Positions 1 through 10,780 of a stretch of 64,000 bases of DNA are shown in pieces. Below the pieces are notes generated by a model. The model saw only the letters and a program-made list of their open reading frames with translations, had not been told where the DNA came from and ran no database searches. The translations under genes were made by a program, and so were the position numbers. Location of the stretch: positions 58,316 through 122,315 of the forward strand of contig JANQBS010000112.1 of NCBI GenBank assembly GCA_033085395.1. The letters run 5' to 3'. The stretch's first letter is position 1. Every line of letters begins with the position of its first letter. Source of the stretch: Xanthoparmelia taractica (lineage: Eukaryota > Ascomycota > Lecanoromycetes > Lecanorales > Parmeliaceae).

Positions 1-940
1 GACCGCCAACGCTAAAGTGGGAGTCGAACATACTTGTATTCAGACTTATTCTTGAATTTTTGTGGCGTTTCACAGTCTTCACAAATCCTTTCGGCAACAT
101 TCTCGGTCTGATGCTCCGCAAAGGAGGGTTGAGTCTCTTGTAAGACTTGCGAGGGTCTTTCAGCTGAACAATACAGGTACGGCATCTGTTCATTCGGAAG
201 TTCCATGGCATTCATGGCTCCCGTAAGGCTTTGTTGACTCGAAATGGGAAGTTCTCCACTGAAGATGGACTGGGAAGCAGGACTTTTGGTGCAATACGCG
301 GAGTCCGGGGGGTACCTTCCCGAGACGCTACAGTCTATCTCAGAAGCGGAGTGAGGCCAATACTGTGGCCTCAAGACCGGATAGCTCGTTCGTGGCCAGG
401 TACCGGAATAAGCCCGGCTCATAGGATATTGGAAAGGTCCACCATTGACGAATTGCTGGTTCCATGGCTCGGGGTAAGAATTGAGGGATGGATTTGGCTC
501 TGGCTCATGATGCCCTACGGAGGCGGTTTGTGGGTCTTGGGTCAGTGGTTCTAGGTCATTGATTTGGCTTGGGTAAGCTGGTCGTGGGACTCTGGGTCCC
601 TCGAGACCAGGGCCGGGAAGTAGCAACTGATTGAGGTCAGTGCTGGACGAAGTGGCCGTGTGGTTATAAGCGTCGTGAGCAGGGTCAACGGCGACGGAGG
701 TGGGCGGAATTTTGTGCTGTAAGTGGTGATATCCATATGGAGATTTGTTTTTTGGTCTTTTTCGGAGATGATAATGAGACTGTCACATAGCCCGATCAGC
801 CTATGCTCAACTTTGCCATTTTTTTTTTATTTTTTTTTTTTTTTATTTTTTTATTTTTTGCATTGGCATGGGCAATGAAAATTGTATACCTCGGGTTGAT
901 CCTCGGCGTCAGCGTAGGGCCTTTTCTTGGAAGGCGTCAT
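1..940 (-). CDS. C2H2 zinc-finger transcription factor, 5' part (runs off left edge)
   Basis: Partial gene. Exon 1 is 940..890 (ATG at 940, encoding MTPSKKRPYADAEDQPE, phase 0, donor GTATAC). Exon 2 is 779..34 (acceptor GTGACAG) and ends in phase 2 at a clear GTATGT donor, so the gene continues beyond base 1. The 110-nt first intron carries the long A/T homopolymer seen at about 820-860. The exon 2 product is rich in Pro, Ser, Tyr and Gln, as in fungal activator regions. It ends in a CEDCETPQKFKNKSEYK stretch, which looks like the first Cys pair and start of a C2H2 finger; the His pair would lie in the missing exon. A longer in-frame start is unlikely because no ATG precedes the open frame of exon 2. 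Role inferred: nuclear DNA-binding regulator, target unknown. Confidence 0.7.
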
Positions 941-2266
941 AGTAGGTTGCAGGTCAAAGTCAAGGAATCAGGTCAGACGCTACAACGTGATCGACATGCC
1001 TGCTTGCGATGTGATGTTAGGATGCGCAATGTTGACTGAAGCGCTGTTGCCTGAATGCTAACGATGGTTGCTATGTGTTTGAGGTTCGGTCCGCAAGTGA
1101 GGCAATGCGAACGTAGAAGAAGATGCACAAAGTAAAATTGGAGGCGGATGGATGGAGCGTAAGGTAATACAATACTAGCAATGCAAACATGCCTGCACAG
1201 CCTTGTCTAGTGAGAGGAGAGGAAGAGGGAAGAGAGAAGAGAGAAGAGAGAGCCGCATGTTATTATTGTTACCCTGCACGCACTCACCCGAATCCTTTAT
1301 TTTCGTTTCCTTGAAGGGGGGGGCTCATTGTTTGCGCTAGAGAAGGTGAGAGCAATATATGATAGGGTGGGATCATGTCAGCATATTAGCTGTCAACATT
1401 TGACTGGAGGAAGAACAGGATTGTCTGTGCAAGGTCGGTGAGTAAATGAATGATTGTGTGAGGCTAAGGAAAGAGTGAAGCTTAAGGTAAAGTAAGGTAA
1501 GGTAAAGTAAAGTAGGTACATGTAGTTAGAATACCGGATTTGCAGATTGCAGGATTGGCACATACATCTTACATAGGTACATATCATTATTCAATAAGAT
1601 AAGTACGGAGGATTGAATGCACAGCCGGGAAAAGGGAAAAGGGAAGGGTGGTGTGGTGGTTGCCTTGTTCAACCCCTCCTCTCGCCACCACCCACCATCA
1701 CCAATCACCAATCAATCACTCAATCAATCAACCAATCAATCAAACCACAAACTATCCCACAATCCCCCTCAATCCTCACCGAACTTACCCCTTACCCTTT
1801 TGACTTGGCACAATAACAATGCTACTGTATCGGCTACACAGCGGCGACCCACATGGCTTTTGATTGCCTGGTCCTACTGACGGCCTAAAGTGTCTCGATG
1901 CCACTCATCCTTGGATTTATCCAATCGCCTTTTCTCTACCGACCTTCTTCCCAGCCTAGGTACCTTACCCATTGACCCAGAAACCTGCCAAAGAACCAGC
2001 TTTTCACAATGGAATGCTTATATGATGACATGATCCCATTCGCCTTCCATGTGCTGGTATATTCTCTCTAACATCCTGCTGGCTATGCAATATAAACACA
2101 TCAAGGTATCCAAGAAACAGAAAAAGAACGACAGTCGCCAATGACATCATCCGGCCATATATAAACTTCATCACCAACGCTATCATCATCTATCATCCTC
2201 GTACATATCACCGTCGTAAATTCGTAGGATAGCCACGCCCGCTCCTTATCAATGCCAATATATATA
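941..2266. other. Intergenic, no gene seen
   Basis: Upstream region of the left-edge C2H2 gene and 3' side of the next gene. It holds simple-sequence DNA only: a purine tract at about 1212-1252, a GGTAAAGTA-like run at about 1483-1516 and a CAATCA-rich run at about 1697-1745. No open frame has a start, length or composition that looks coding. Confidence 0.6.
1697..1745. repeat. CAATCA-rich simple repeat
   Basis: Irregular tandem run of CAATCA/CAAT units in intergenic DNA. It contains several CCAAT pentamers, but the unit is low-complexity, so a binding function is not claimed. Confidence 0.6.
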
Positions 2267-5200
2267 TCAATGCTGACCATATGGATAACCTTGCTGATGC
2301 TGCTGCTGCTGGTGTGGGTGTTGATGGTACAAGGATGGATTCGGGGCTCCTTGCGGGTAGCCCTGCATATGTCCCATCTCATCGTATGTCATCGGCAACC
2401 CGCCGCTGATCGAATTCAGGTGTGTAGTGTACGACGGCGCCGGCGAATTCACATGTTGCTGTTGTTGCGAGTAGGATTTGGGTGCACTTGTTTGTTGCTG
2501 GTACGGAGGTTGCGGAGAGGTCTGCTGCGGGTACGACCCCGGCGGAGGTGAATGCTGTGTGAACGGGGGTGGTGGAGAGGTCTGCAGTTGCGGATATGAG
2601 CTGGATGTGGCATTGCCAAATTGGTAAGCGTTGTCTTCAACCGGACTGAACGTCTGCTGTTGCTGTTGCTGAGGGACATATTGAAACCCCTCGCCGTTGT
2701 CATAAGGCATCGCACGTGGTTGCGAGGTAGGTGGCTGCAGGCCGCCGTGTATGTTCTCGGGGCTTTGAGTTGGAGGTTGGGCCTGCTGAGAATGGGTAAA
2801 GCCTCTGCTGCTTGCGTTGACTGGGTTGAATTGAAGCGTTGGCGATGCACCGAAGGAGCTACTATAGTCTGACATCGGAGTTTGCGAGTGGGACAGAGGA
2901 GGATGGGATTGTGGCACCGGAAACGGGCTTCCACCCGCGCTTCCACGATGCTGCTGGGCGTAGCTCGCGGCCAGGTGTTGTGCATGTCCTGGTGGAGGGT
3001 ACGTGTTTGGAGAGACTCGCTGCTGGTACTTCGTGGTCTGCGGCTCCGTAGCTCCCGTGAAGTAGTTGTTCTGAGGTGTCATCGCAGTAAAACCAGTAGG
3101 CAATTCCCCCGTACTTCCCACAGGCATACCAAATGGAGAAATGGAGGAGGAGCTGGTATGGGTAAAGGGACTCTGCGCAGTTGGCGAGATGCTGTTCTGT
3201 TGAGAGACCATACGCTGATCAATGGGGCTGATGATCGTCTCAGAAGTGACTTCTTTCTGCCTCACCACCCCAAGGACGGGCATGCTGATCTGCTCCATGT
3301 GCTTAGCGAGATGCACAGTGAGCTTCTTCCAGCTGTTGCAGATATTGCCACAGAACTTGCAAGCCTCATCCTTGGGATTCTTTGGCGTCTCATGCCTGCA
3401 TTCCTCAACAAGCTTCCATACTTGCTCGATCTCGTCGTTCGAGTCCTCTTCATCTCCGTGCTTGGCACGGGCCTTCTGGCTTGACGGACCTCGTACAGCA
3501 GGCTTGCCATTCTTGGTCGTCTTCACTTTGGGCTCGGGAAGTTTGTGTTCTCGGACCAGGTGCTGAACAAAATTGTCCTTGCGATAGCATCTATGGGAGC
3601 AGTCGTTCATATTGCACATCCACCACTCCAACTGGCGATGCCTTTCATTCTCATGCCTGACCCAATCAGCCTTGCGCTTGAAAGACTTTGGCTCAGAACA
3701 AGCGGCGAAGGTACAGGTGAAGGGCTGGACGTCCTCATGGACATGTTTTGACCAGTCAGATGGCTTGTGGAATTTCTTAACCTTGAAGCATAGCGAACAT
3801 TCGAACTCCGCGGGAAGGCGTTTGACAGGGGGCATAGGTACTCCAGGAGGAAATTGTGCAGGGGTAACAATCCCTTCGGCCAAGGCGTTCACGTCTTCAT
3901 CGGACTGTCCTAGGCCAGCAACGGAGAAACCGGCGCGAGTGACCTCAGGCTCTTTGTTGTTTGACTTGGATGGCAGATAAGTGGGCTCCCCTCCCAACTC
4001 GGTGCAATGTCTACCTGATTGACACTTGCGCGTGCTTAGTGCCTGCGCGTGCTTGATCTTGAAATCCATGAGCTTCTTGAACCGTCGTAATTGCTCTTGC
4101 GCGATTCGGTCAAACATGAATGGGGGTAGTCGTGGATTTAGTTGTCGTATATTGGACTTGAAGCCGTCGAGTGTGGGAACGATCATATCAGGTCGAATTG
4201 ACAGGTCCATTGTGACACCAGCGTCTTCAGCTCCTTCGTCGTCATCTTCGTCCTCGGCATCCTGAAAGCTAGTGTATGACTCCTCATTCTTGACAGGCGC
4301 TGCAAGTGATGGTAGTGGGGGTCCTCCCTGCTTGTTCCAAAGTCCAGCGAGACCGAGATCCGTACTTGATGAGGAGGGTTTCGGGAGACCCAGGCTGTTC
4401 GTGTCAGTACGACTCTTGGGACGCTTCAATTGATTCTTCGTTGTCGGCCATCCAGTAGGAGAAGATGTCGCCGTGGCGCTGACGGATCGGCCGGCGCCAA
4501 GAGCACCAGCCTGGAAGGCCATTGCGGCCACGGCACTGCCAGTGTTGATCCTTGGCGACTTCGGCTTTTTGCCTAGACTTGTCATTCTCTGGAGACCTTT
4601 CGGTGGTTGTGGAACCCCCAGGCTATCCTTGCGGCTTCCAGAACTGTCGTTTCTTGAATGTTCCAGCGGTGAGGGACGAGCGGCTTGCTGGTTTGATGCA
4701 TCGCTTTCCTCGCGCTTCAACATGCTTGCTCTTCGAGGTACGAGCCTCGCAGCTGCTTGCTGGAGAAAGCTACTGCTTCTGTCGCGTTTCCCTCTGACCT
4801 TTTCTGTAATCTTCTCATTGAAGGTGATATCACGAAACAAGCCTTCGAGGTCTGACTCGCTGAGGCGACGTGTGCCCCAGGTAGCAACCCGAGATAGAGT
4901 CTCGACATCCCCAGCCCGCTCTTGGAACCTCCTGATGGCAGCGTTTGCAGTCTCGGGCTGCATTTTAACTCCCGGGTCTGAGCTATCGTAAAGCGGGTCT
5001 TGCCATAGTTTCGCGCGATAGAGCGGCGGTTGGTCGGGCAGCTCATCATAAACCCCAGGTTTGGCCTCTCCAGGTGTGTCATTGATAAGCTCGCCTAGTG
5101 CTGTGGTTGGTGGGGGTGAATTGTCGATGCTTGCTGCCTCATCTTCTCCTTCTTCGTCGTCCTCGTTACCACTTTCTTCATTTATTAGTACTCCAGGTCC

Positions 5201-6529
5201 AGGTATTTGCGCATCTGCAACAGAAGCTTCTAAGCTCTCCAAGTTTGCCTTTGATAGACTCTGGGCTCCCGTACTCCTGGCCCTTTGCCGCTTGTTAATC
5301 GCTGACGGCCTTCGTGGGACAGCGTCATGCGCATCCTCGCTACCGGGTTCGCTACCCGCGAGCCATTCCGCCACATCTGTGTTTTTCATTGCCATCTGCG
5401 TATTCTCCTCCTGATCTTTAAGATTCGGTAACTCTATGTTGCTGACCTGAAACCTCGACTCGGGGTCCAGGCCTGATCGGCCACCGAATGATCCGCCTCT
5501 ACCGTGCGCTTCATCGTCCTCTTCATAGTCATCCAGGTCTTTCTGTACAGCAAGGTGTGATGAAGCGCTTCCTGCCCGACTTCGTTTGCTTCCACTCCGA
5601 CCCAGCAGCGCCGCTCCCCGAGCTGGGGAGTCTCCTCGGGTGTAGGTCTCGATGCGAACAACAGGACTTGGTGCGCGCATGACGTGTGGCACAGCAGCTG
5701 AGAGGTCGGGGCTTGTTCCTTTGGAGCTTTCTGTCAGCGTTGGCGTCGTCTGTTGCACTGCGCTGATAGGTTGGACCTGGTGGACATTCCCTTGCTGCAT
5801 GTCATTGGTAGAATATCCCGGGGGGTTCTTTTCGGGAAATAGCTCGTGCCCGGCATACCCTCGCTCCATCCCTGGTGGACTGGTGGTGGCCTGTCTTGAC
5901 CCAGGTGCCTCGGAATTGGTCAAGGCGGGGCTCATAAGATGCGAGGAGAGAGTAGCCGCTCCAAGGGACGTGCGTGTGCAATTGGAATTCTGCGGGCTGT
6001 CGATCTCGGCACTGTCTTGTGGCAGACCGGAGGCCGGATCATTCAATTCGAGGTCCTGGATTGGATCTTCCAACAGGCCAAAGTCGTCTTCTAGATAGAA
6101 GCCACTGCTAAAGTCTGGAGTTGTGGTATGCTCGCTCGACCCACTGTATCCATTATCCGACACGTATGCACTAGGGCTTAGGAAGGCATGAGCGGCATTT
6201 GGGTTCTCGGTGTCAAGATCGGGATGTGAGGAATGCGACGAGTTGAAGCTGGTTGAGGGAAGGGTCCGTGAAGATGGATATAGGTGGCTGTAGTCGTGGG
6301 GAGGGGTTTTGGAATGCCGAGGGCTGCGGTTGTCAGCTGTGGAGGTGTGAGCCGGTGGTGATATAGCCTGGTAGGAACGATGACTCGGAGAACGATCAGC
6401 GTCTATCCGGACCAGCTGTTCCTCGCATGGGGAAGATGGGAAGAATGGGTCGTAGTAGGTATGTTCGTTGAAGCCGACAGGATGAGAAGGTTGGCCAGCG
6501 GCTGGCGGCGGGGAATACGTGGTCGACAT
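2267..6529 (-). CDS. Large C2H2 zinc-finger regulator (1420 aa)
   Basis: Single uninterrupted frame from an ATG at 6529 to a stop at 2267. Residues 1 to about 880 are disordered Ser/Pro/Asp/Glu-rich sequence. A conserved Cys-containing patch (TRKCQSGRHC) lies ahead of the fingers. Residues about 908-992 hold three C2H2-type fingers: a CSLC finger, a finger with a CTFAAC pair and HENERH, and a CNMNDC finger ending HLVREH. A fourth finger, CKFCGNIC...HLAKH, lies at about 1053-1077. The C-terminal third is Gln/Pro/Ser-rich with poly-Gln runs, typical of activation domains. Families of this layout in filamentous ascomycetes are annotated as C2H2 finger domain proteins and mostly lack a known target. 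Role inferred: nuclear transcription factor. No intron is needed, and flanking intergenic DNA is about 1.3 kb and 2 kb. Confidence 0.9.
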   Translation of the reverse strand: MSTTYSPPPAAGQPSHPVGFNEHTYYDPFFPSSPCEEQLVRIDADRSPSHRSYQAISPPAHTSTADNRSPRHSKTPPHDYSHLYPSSRTLPSTSFNSSHSSHPDLDTENPNAAHAFLSPSAYVSDNGYSGSSEHTTTPDFSSGFYLEDDFGLLEDPIQDLELNDPASGLPQDSAEIDSPQNSNCTRTSLGAATLSSHLMSPALTNSEAPGSRQATTSPPGMERGYAGHELFPEKNPPGYSTNDMQQGNVHQVQPISAVQQTTPTLTESSKGTSPDLSAAVPHVMRAPSPVVRIETYTRGDSPARGAALLGRSGSKRSRAGSASSHLAVQKDLDDYEEDDEAHGRGGSFGGRSGLDPESRFQVSNIELPNLKDQEENTQMAMKNTDVAEWLAGSEPGSEDAHDAVPRRPSAINKRQRARSTGAQSLSKANLESLEASVADAQIPGPGVLINEESGNEDDEEGEDEAASIDNSPPPTTALGELINDTPGEAKPGVYDELPDQPPLYRAKLWQDPLYDSSDPGVKMQPETANAAIRRFQERAGDVETLSRVATWGTRRLSESDLEGLFRDITFNEKITEKVRGKRDRSSSFLQQAAARLVPRRASMLKREESDASNQQAARPSPLEHSRNDSSGSRKDSLGVPQPPKGLQRMTSLGKKPKSPRINTGSAVAAMAFQAGALGAGRSVSATATSSPTGWPTTKNQLKRPKSRTDTNSLGLPKPSSSSTDLGLAGLWNKQGGPPLPSLAAPVKNEESYTSFQDAEDEDDDEGAEDAGVTMDLSIRPDMIVPTLDGFKSNIRQLNPRLPPFMFDRIAQEQLRRFKKLMDFKIKHAQALSTRKCQSGRHCTELGGEPTYLPSKSNNKEPEVTRAGFSVAGLGQSDEDVNALAEGIVTPAQFPPGVPMPPVKRLPAEFECSLCFKVKKFHKPSDWSKHVHEDVQPFTCTFAACSEPKSFKRKADWVRHENERHRQLEWWMCNMNDCSHRCYRKDNFVQHLVREHKLPEPKVKTTKNGKPAVRGPSSQKARAKHGDEEDSNDEIEQVWKLVEECRHETPKNPKDEACKFCGNICNSWKKLTVHLAKHMEQISMPVLGVVRQKEVTSETIISPIDQRMVSQQNSISPTAQSPFTHTSSSSISPFGMPVGSTGELPTGFTAMTPQNNYFTGATEPQTTKYQQRVSPNTYPPPGHAQHLAASYAQQHRGSAGGSPFPVPQSHPPLSHSQTPMSDYSSSFGASPTLQFNPVNASSRGFTHSQQAQPPTQSPENIHGGLQPPTSQPRAMPYDNGEGFQYVPQQQQQQTFSPVEDNAYQFGNATSSSYPQLQTSPPPPFTQHSPPPGSYPQQTSPQPPYQQQTSAPKSYSQQQQHVNSPAPSYTTHLNSISGGLPMTYDEMGHMQGYPQGAPNPSLYHQHPHQQQQHQQGYPYGQH

Positions 6530-8560
6530 GGTACTCAGTGGGACTTTAAATATGGGTCTTAAAGAATCTTTGTTTCGATAGACTTTTTACCAGAAGCTTG
6601 ACCCTCTAGACCTTTTGCCGCCAACAAAGTGTAGCGGCCCGGGGGAAAGAATTGTAAGATTGGGCAAAGAGAGATCAGCGTATGGCCTCGGATAGGCGAC
6701 GTCAAAGGGTTGGTCTTGGACCCGTGATTGCCAAAGGCTGGATTGCCATCGAGGTCAGGTTGGGGGATTGGGGATCGCTGTAATTGTGGGGGCCTCGTTG
6801 CAGACAAGGCTGACCCGGGAAGAGTCGTTGCTGGAACAGTGTCGAGGGTGCAGTCTGATGCTTGCCGAGCGGAATTGAACGGCTGGCAGTCAACAGGGTG
6901 AATTGATGAGATCAAGTGTCAGGTACCGGGGGGGGGGGGTTGCTTTTGGTGGGGTCTGGGCTAAGGTGGTTACAACGCGGTTGCTTAAACAATGATGATG
7001 CACTGATGATGGATGAAGTGAATGGAAAGGTATAAACCAGGGGGCTTGTATGGAAGGAAGAAATCTTCCGAGGGTTAGCAATGTTGGTAGAAGTTGATAT
7101 GATGGTGGAAAGAGAGGGTGGTGCTTGACGTTGAGCATGACTACGAGCCCTGGAATAAGCATGCCTCGGACCAAACGAGGCTGAGGCTTTGCCGCTAAAA
7201 CTAGGGCTCACCGGCAAGGCTCAGCGTCTAAGGTCCCTTAAGGAATAGGCGGACCTCGCTTAAAAGCGTGGACCACTTCCGGGGCAGACTTTGGTGCTTG
7301 TGGAATCTGCCTTAGAAAAGTCAATACTAGATAACTCGTGTACTCTACCTAGCGTCATCGTCATATCTCCAAACCGTTGTATAAAGTATCCAACTTTACA
7401 CTCTGTTGATGATACTACTGTTATCTTAATATGTCGGCTCGGTTGTTCAGACTGCAGCATGTGTTACCTCGCACTTCATTTTCCAGGTTCACACGCACAG
7501 CCACTTTGCTACGAGTGTTGTAAGTAGGTATCAGCAACGTTTCAGGACGATGAGCTAACAATAACATTCGGCCAAGAGATCTTCATTAATTGCCAAGTGA
7601 TATCAAGTATACTTTATCCCTCATCAATCTGGAACCCAAAAGGCACAGGAAAACCTTTCATTACTCTGATTCGTTGAATACATTTGATAATCTTCCATCT
7701 GCTATCGCCATACTTTAAGCCGTGACCCACGGCCATCTCGGCTTGCTTGACACTTGTCTATTCTTCATGTCTGATTGAAAAAAAAAAAAAAAAAAAAAAA
7801 AAGCCGTTATTGAAAGGCCAGCAAAGCAGTCTTGCGCATCACGAGCTGTACTCGCATACCATCTCATCTGCTGGGAACCTGGGATGCAGTACTGATCTGG
7901 CACCCTCCATCTTCCTTTTTTATTGCCGGCATACATTTCCCTTGGCTTCAATCTCAAATCGTCTCCGGTCTTTAGCGCTGGAACATGATTGCAAGTGTTG
8001 AGGATCTGCGATCAGTGCCGACTCAGTAAATGTATTTTGCTCTCTCCTGCTACGATGTTCTTGCAGTCTTGGCATTCGGCTAGGCCGAGTCTCTCTAAGG
8101 TACCAATGGATGACGGCCGAGCCGATTGGCTCGACAGTGACAAAGATTTTCTTCACTGATGCCTTTGAGCTTGCAGAATACAGCGCTCTGCTTTTCATCT
8201 AACGCAAGTTACATTGCGTGGTTATCATGCCTTGTCCTCAAATCTATGGCTCCCTGTAGCTCGGACTGCCCGATGAGCCGTCGATCAATCGTGTGCATGA
8301 ACCTTGGCCGACTAGGTGTAGGGAGAGTCGGCCTAGGTTCTGGTTGAACGAGATTGTTACATTGATTCCGTCACAGGGTGTAACATGGCTACCGCCAATT
8401 GTACGGTCGTCCATGGATACGTGTGCGTCTCTTGGTGAAAACATATCATCTGCTATTTGGGGGGGGGGGTAATCGCATTGTCAAGTTTGGGTGCCAGAAA
8501 TGGTCCTCTGTAGTAATCGGTGGCACCTTAGGAGGCCTCTGTATCCTGTTGTCAACGTGA
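6530..8560. other. Intergenic, no gene seen
   Basis: Two kilobases between the C2H2 regulator (5' side) and the coiled-coil gene (3' side). Contains a G12 run at about 6928-6939, an A25 run at about 7778-7802 and a G11 run at about 8459-8469. Short frames overlap one another on both strands and none resembles a protein. Confidence 0.55.
7778..7802. repeat. Poly-A homopolymer (25 nt)
   Basis: Uninterrupted run of A in intergenic DNA. It could be a retroposition scar or a nucleosome-depleted tract; nothing next to it (no gene fragment, no target duplication) decides this. Confidence 0.7.
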
Positions 8561-10780
8561 CTAGGTCCCAAAGCTCCATCTGTTTTGGGGATGCCTACCA
8601 TGTCCAAACGCCTCCGTCAATGTCTGCAATTTACTGTTTTGTTCGTTCAGCGTCCTCGCCGTGGCCTTGAACTCCGTAGTCGCCTTCTGGAATTTGAAGC
8701 TGTCAGCACTCCAACCTGCCTTCAAACGCTCAATTTCCCTCTGCAATCCTAGAATGTAGTCTTCTGTCTCGCTGTTGTTCCGCGACTGCGTGTTTTGCTT
8801 CAGGAAGGAATCTTTTTCTCTCTGGTACTGGGTTGCCATGGCTTTCCGCTGTTCCTCCGAAGCTCTCTGGAGCAGCGAGCGCTCTTCTTCCCATTTACGC
8901 GTCAGGGTCTCGCGTTCTTTGTCCCATCCCTCCCTGGCCTGTAGGTAGGCCCTGCGCTCTTCGTCGACCACTTTCTGCTTTGCTTCGAGGGTGTCCTCCA
9001 AGTCTCGTCGAAGTTTCGCTTGTCTGTCCTCAAGCTCACGCCTCTGTCGAGCCCACCCGTTTTCAAGCGTTTGTGTTTCTTCTTCATGCGCCCTCCTCTC
9101 TTCTGCTAGTCGCTTGGACAGATTTGCGTCAGCAATGCGTGCATGCGCTTGAAGCTCGTCTTGCATAGCTCTTTGGTTCGTCCGCTGCTCTACAATCATT
9201 CTGTCCTTGTCCCGTTTGAAGGCTTCGTTGAGCGCTATCTCATATTCCTGGTACTTCCGTCCTGCTTCCTTCTGCTCCGCGCGTAGAGTTTCGTTCGCGG
9301 CCTGCAACGCTTCATTGTGCTTCCCTCCTGCTGTCAACTTGTGTTGGAGCTCTTTGCACCGCTTTTCAAGGTTGCGTGTATCCAGCCTCAGCCGAGTAAC
9401 TTCATTTGAATGGTTTCTACTCATTGAATCCAGGTCCTTTTCCATCTGCACGATGCGAACTTCGAACCGTCGTGCTTCGGCCGCATTCCGCGCTTCCTGG
9501 TCACGGATATGGAGTTGGCTGGCTTCCAGCATGCCACACGTCTCATGATGCAGGCTCATGAGGGCATGAAGATCGGGTATTACGCATGATATGCGGTGGA
9601 GCAATGCCATCGTGCTGTCATCCGGTCTACCCCCAACCGATACCGGACCTCTGTCCCATTGACCTTGGTATACTGGGTGAGGCGGCTGAGGTGCTCCAGG
9701 CGGTACGATCTGTGGCGGATGCTGTTCGCTCGGCGGTCCGTATTCAGAATAGTGAGAGAGGGCTTGAGATGTAGGTGCATGCTGAACCGGGGCCGGACCG
9801 ATAGCTTGGGGTGTAGGAAGATACGCGAACTGCGGAGGATAATAAAACTGTTCTCCGGATGGCACGATGCCGTATGGCAATGGTTCCGAAGCCGGGGCTT
9901 TGACTCTAGAGCCGTGTTTCGAGTCTTCTGACCTCAGGGAAGGGGGTTTCTTCTCCTGCTGGTCTCCGCCAGGAGGTGGTGCGGGCTGCGAAGGCGGTAG
10001 AGACAGAGCGCCTTTCACGGACTCGGAGGATGATTGAGGGACCAGTGCCTGTGTGTCTGAGCTCGGAACTACACTCGATGTTTTAGGCGGATCTGGCCTT
10101 GTATCGGCAGGCTTCGCCTCGACGGGCTCCTTAAATTTTTCGGCTCTCGGGGTTGGCTGACAAGATGCTAGGTCCGAAGGGTCGACAGCAGACTCACAAT
10201 AGGGCGCCAGATAATGTTGTACTGAGGGAGGTAGCTGGTGCTGCACTGTTGGCGACACTAGTGAGCCAGAAGTGGACATGTTTGAGACCGTTCTGTTCAT
10301 TGGAGAAGTTGCCGACGACGGTGAGTCCGGTCCTGATTCCGGCAACTCTGGTAGCTGATCCAAGTTTACATTTTGTTGACTGGATTCGGATGTCTGCGTC
10401 GAATTGTCTGGTGCCGTAGGGGTTCGAGTGCTTGAAGCCGACGGATCTCGATGTTTCCTGCTACTGCCGCTCGAGATGACACCCCGGTTATCTTTCACAT
10501 CTGGCGGCTGATCCGGGTTCGCATACTGAGGCGTGTACTCGCATGATTGCGCAAAAGACTCTAGTGGTACAGGAGTGCGACTGCTTGAGGCCGATGAATC
10601 TCGGTGCCTTCTGCTGCTGGTGGATGATATAAGGCTTCTGCTGTCTTTATCCTTGTCCCTGTCTTTGTCCTTATTCGATCTACGAACGCGCATAGGCCGG
10701 CCGTGAGCGTCATACTCTATGCCTGCGGTTGGCATGACTAGCCGACGCCCTGCCGTGGAGTCAATACTGAATCTCAACAT
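8561..10780 (-). CDS. Coiled-coil protein of unknown function (739 aa)
   Basis: Intact single-exon frame with ATG at 10780; a second Met at residue 16 (MPTAGIEYD) could also be used. Residues about 20-75 are Arg/Lys/Asp/Ser-rich with DKDRDKDKD repeats. Residues about 75-390 are disordered, Pro/Ser/Thr-rich, with short Pro/Tyr-rich stretches. From about residue 400 to 720 the sequence is almost continuous charged heptad-like helix (many Glu, Arg, Gln, Ala and Leu), so a long coiled coil is expected. There are no transmembrane segments and no enzyme motif. A cytoskeletal or scaffold role would fit but is not shown. I do not recognise a named family. Confidence 0.85.
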   Translation of the reverse strand: MLRFSIDSTAGRRLVMPTAGIEYDAHGRPMRVRRSNKDKDRDKDKDSRSLISSTSSRRHRDSSASSSRTPVPLESFAQSCEYTPQYANPDQPPDVKDNRGVISSGSSRKHRDPSASSTRTPTAPDNSTQTSESSQQNVNLDQLPELPESGPDSPSSATSPMNRTVSNMSTSGSLVSPTVQHQLPPSVQHYLAPYCESAVDPSDLASCQPTPRAEKFKEPVEAKPADTRPDPPKTSSVVPSSDTQALVPQSSSESVKGALSLPPSQPAPPPGGDQQEKKPPSLRSEDSKHGSRVKAPASEPLPYGIVPSGEQFYYPPQFAYLPTPQAIGPAPVQHAPTSQALSHYSEYGPPSEQHPPQIVPPGAPQPPHPVYQGQWDRGPVSVGGRPDDSTMALLHRISCVIPDLHALMSLHHETCGMLEASQLHIRDQEARNAAEARRFEVRIVQMEKDLDSMSRNHSNEVTRLRLDTRNLEKRCKELQHKLTAGGKHNEALQAANETLRAEQKEAGRKYQEYEIALNEAFKRDKDRMIVEQRTNQRAMQDELQAHARIADANLSKRLAEERRAHEEETQTLENGWARQRRELEDRQAKLRRDLEDTLEAKQKVVDEERRAYLQAREGWDKERETLTRKWEEERSLLQRASEEQRKAMATQYQREKDSFLKQNTQSRNNSETEDYILGLQREIERLKAGWSADSFKFQKATTEFKATARTLNEQNSKLQTLTEAFGHGRHPQNRWSFGT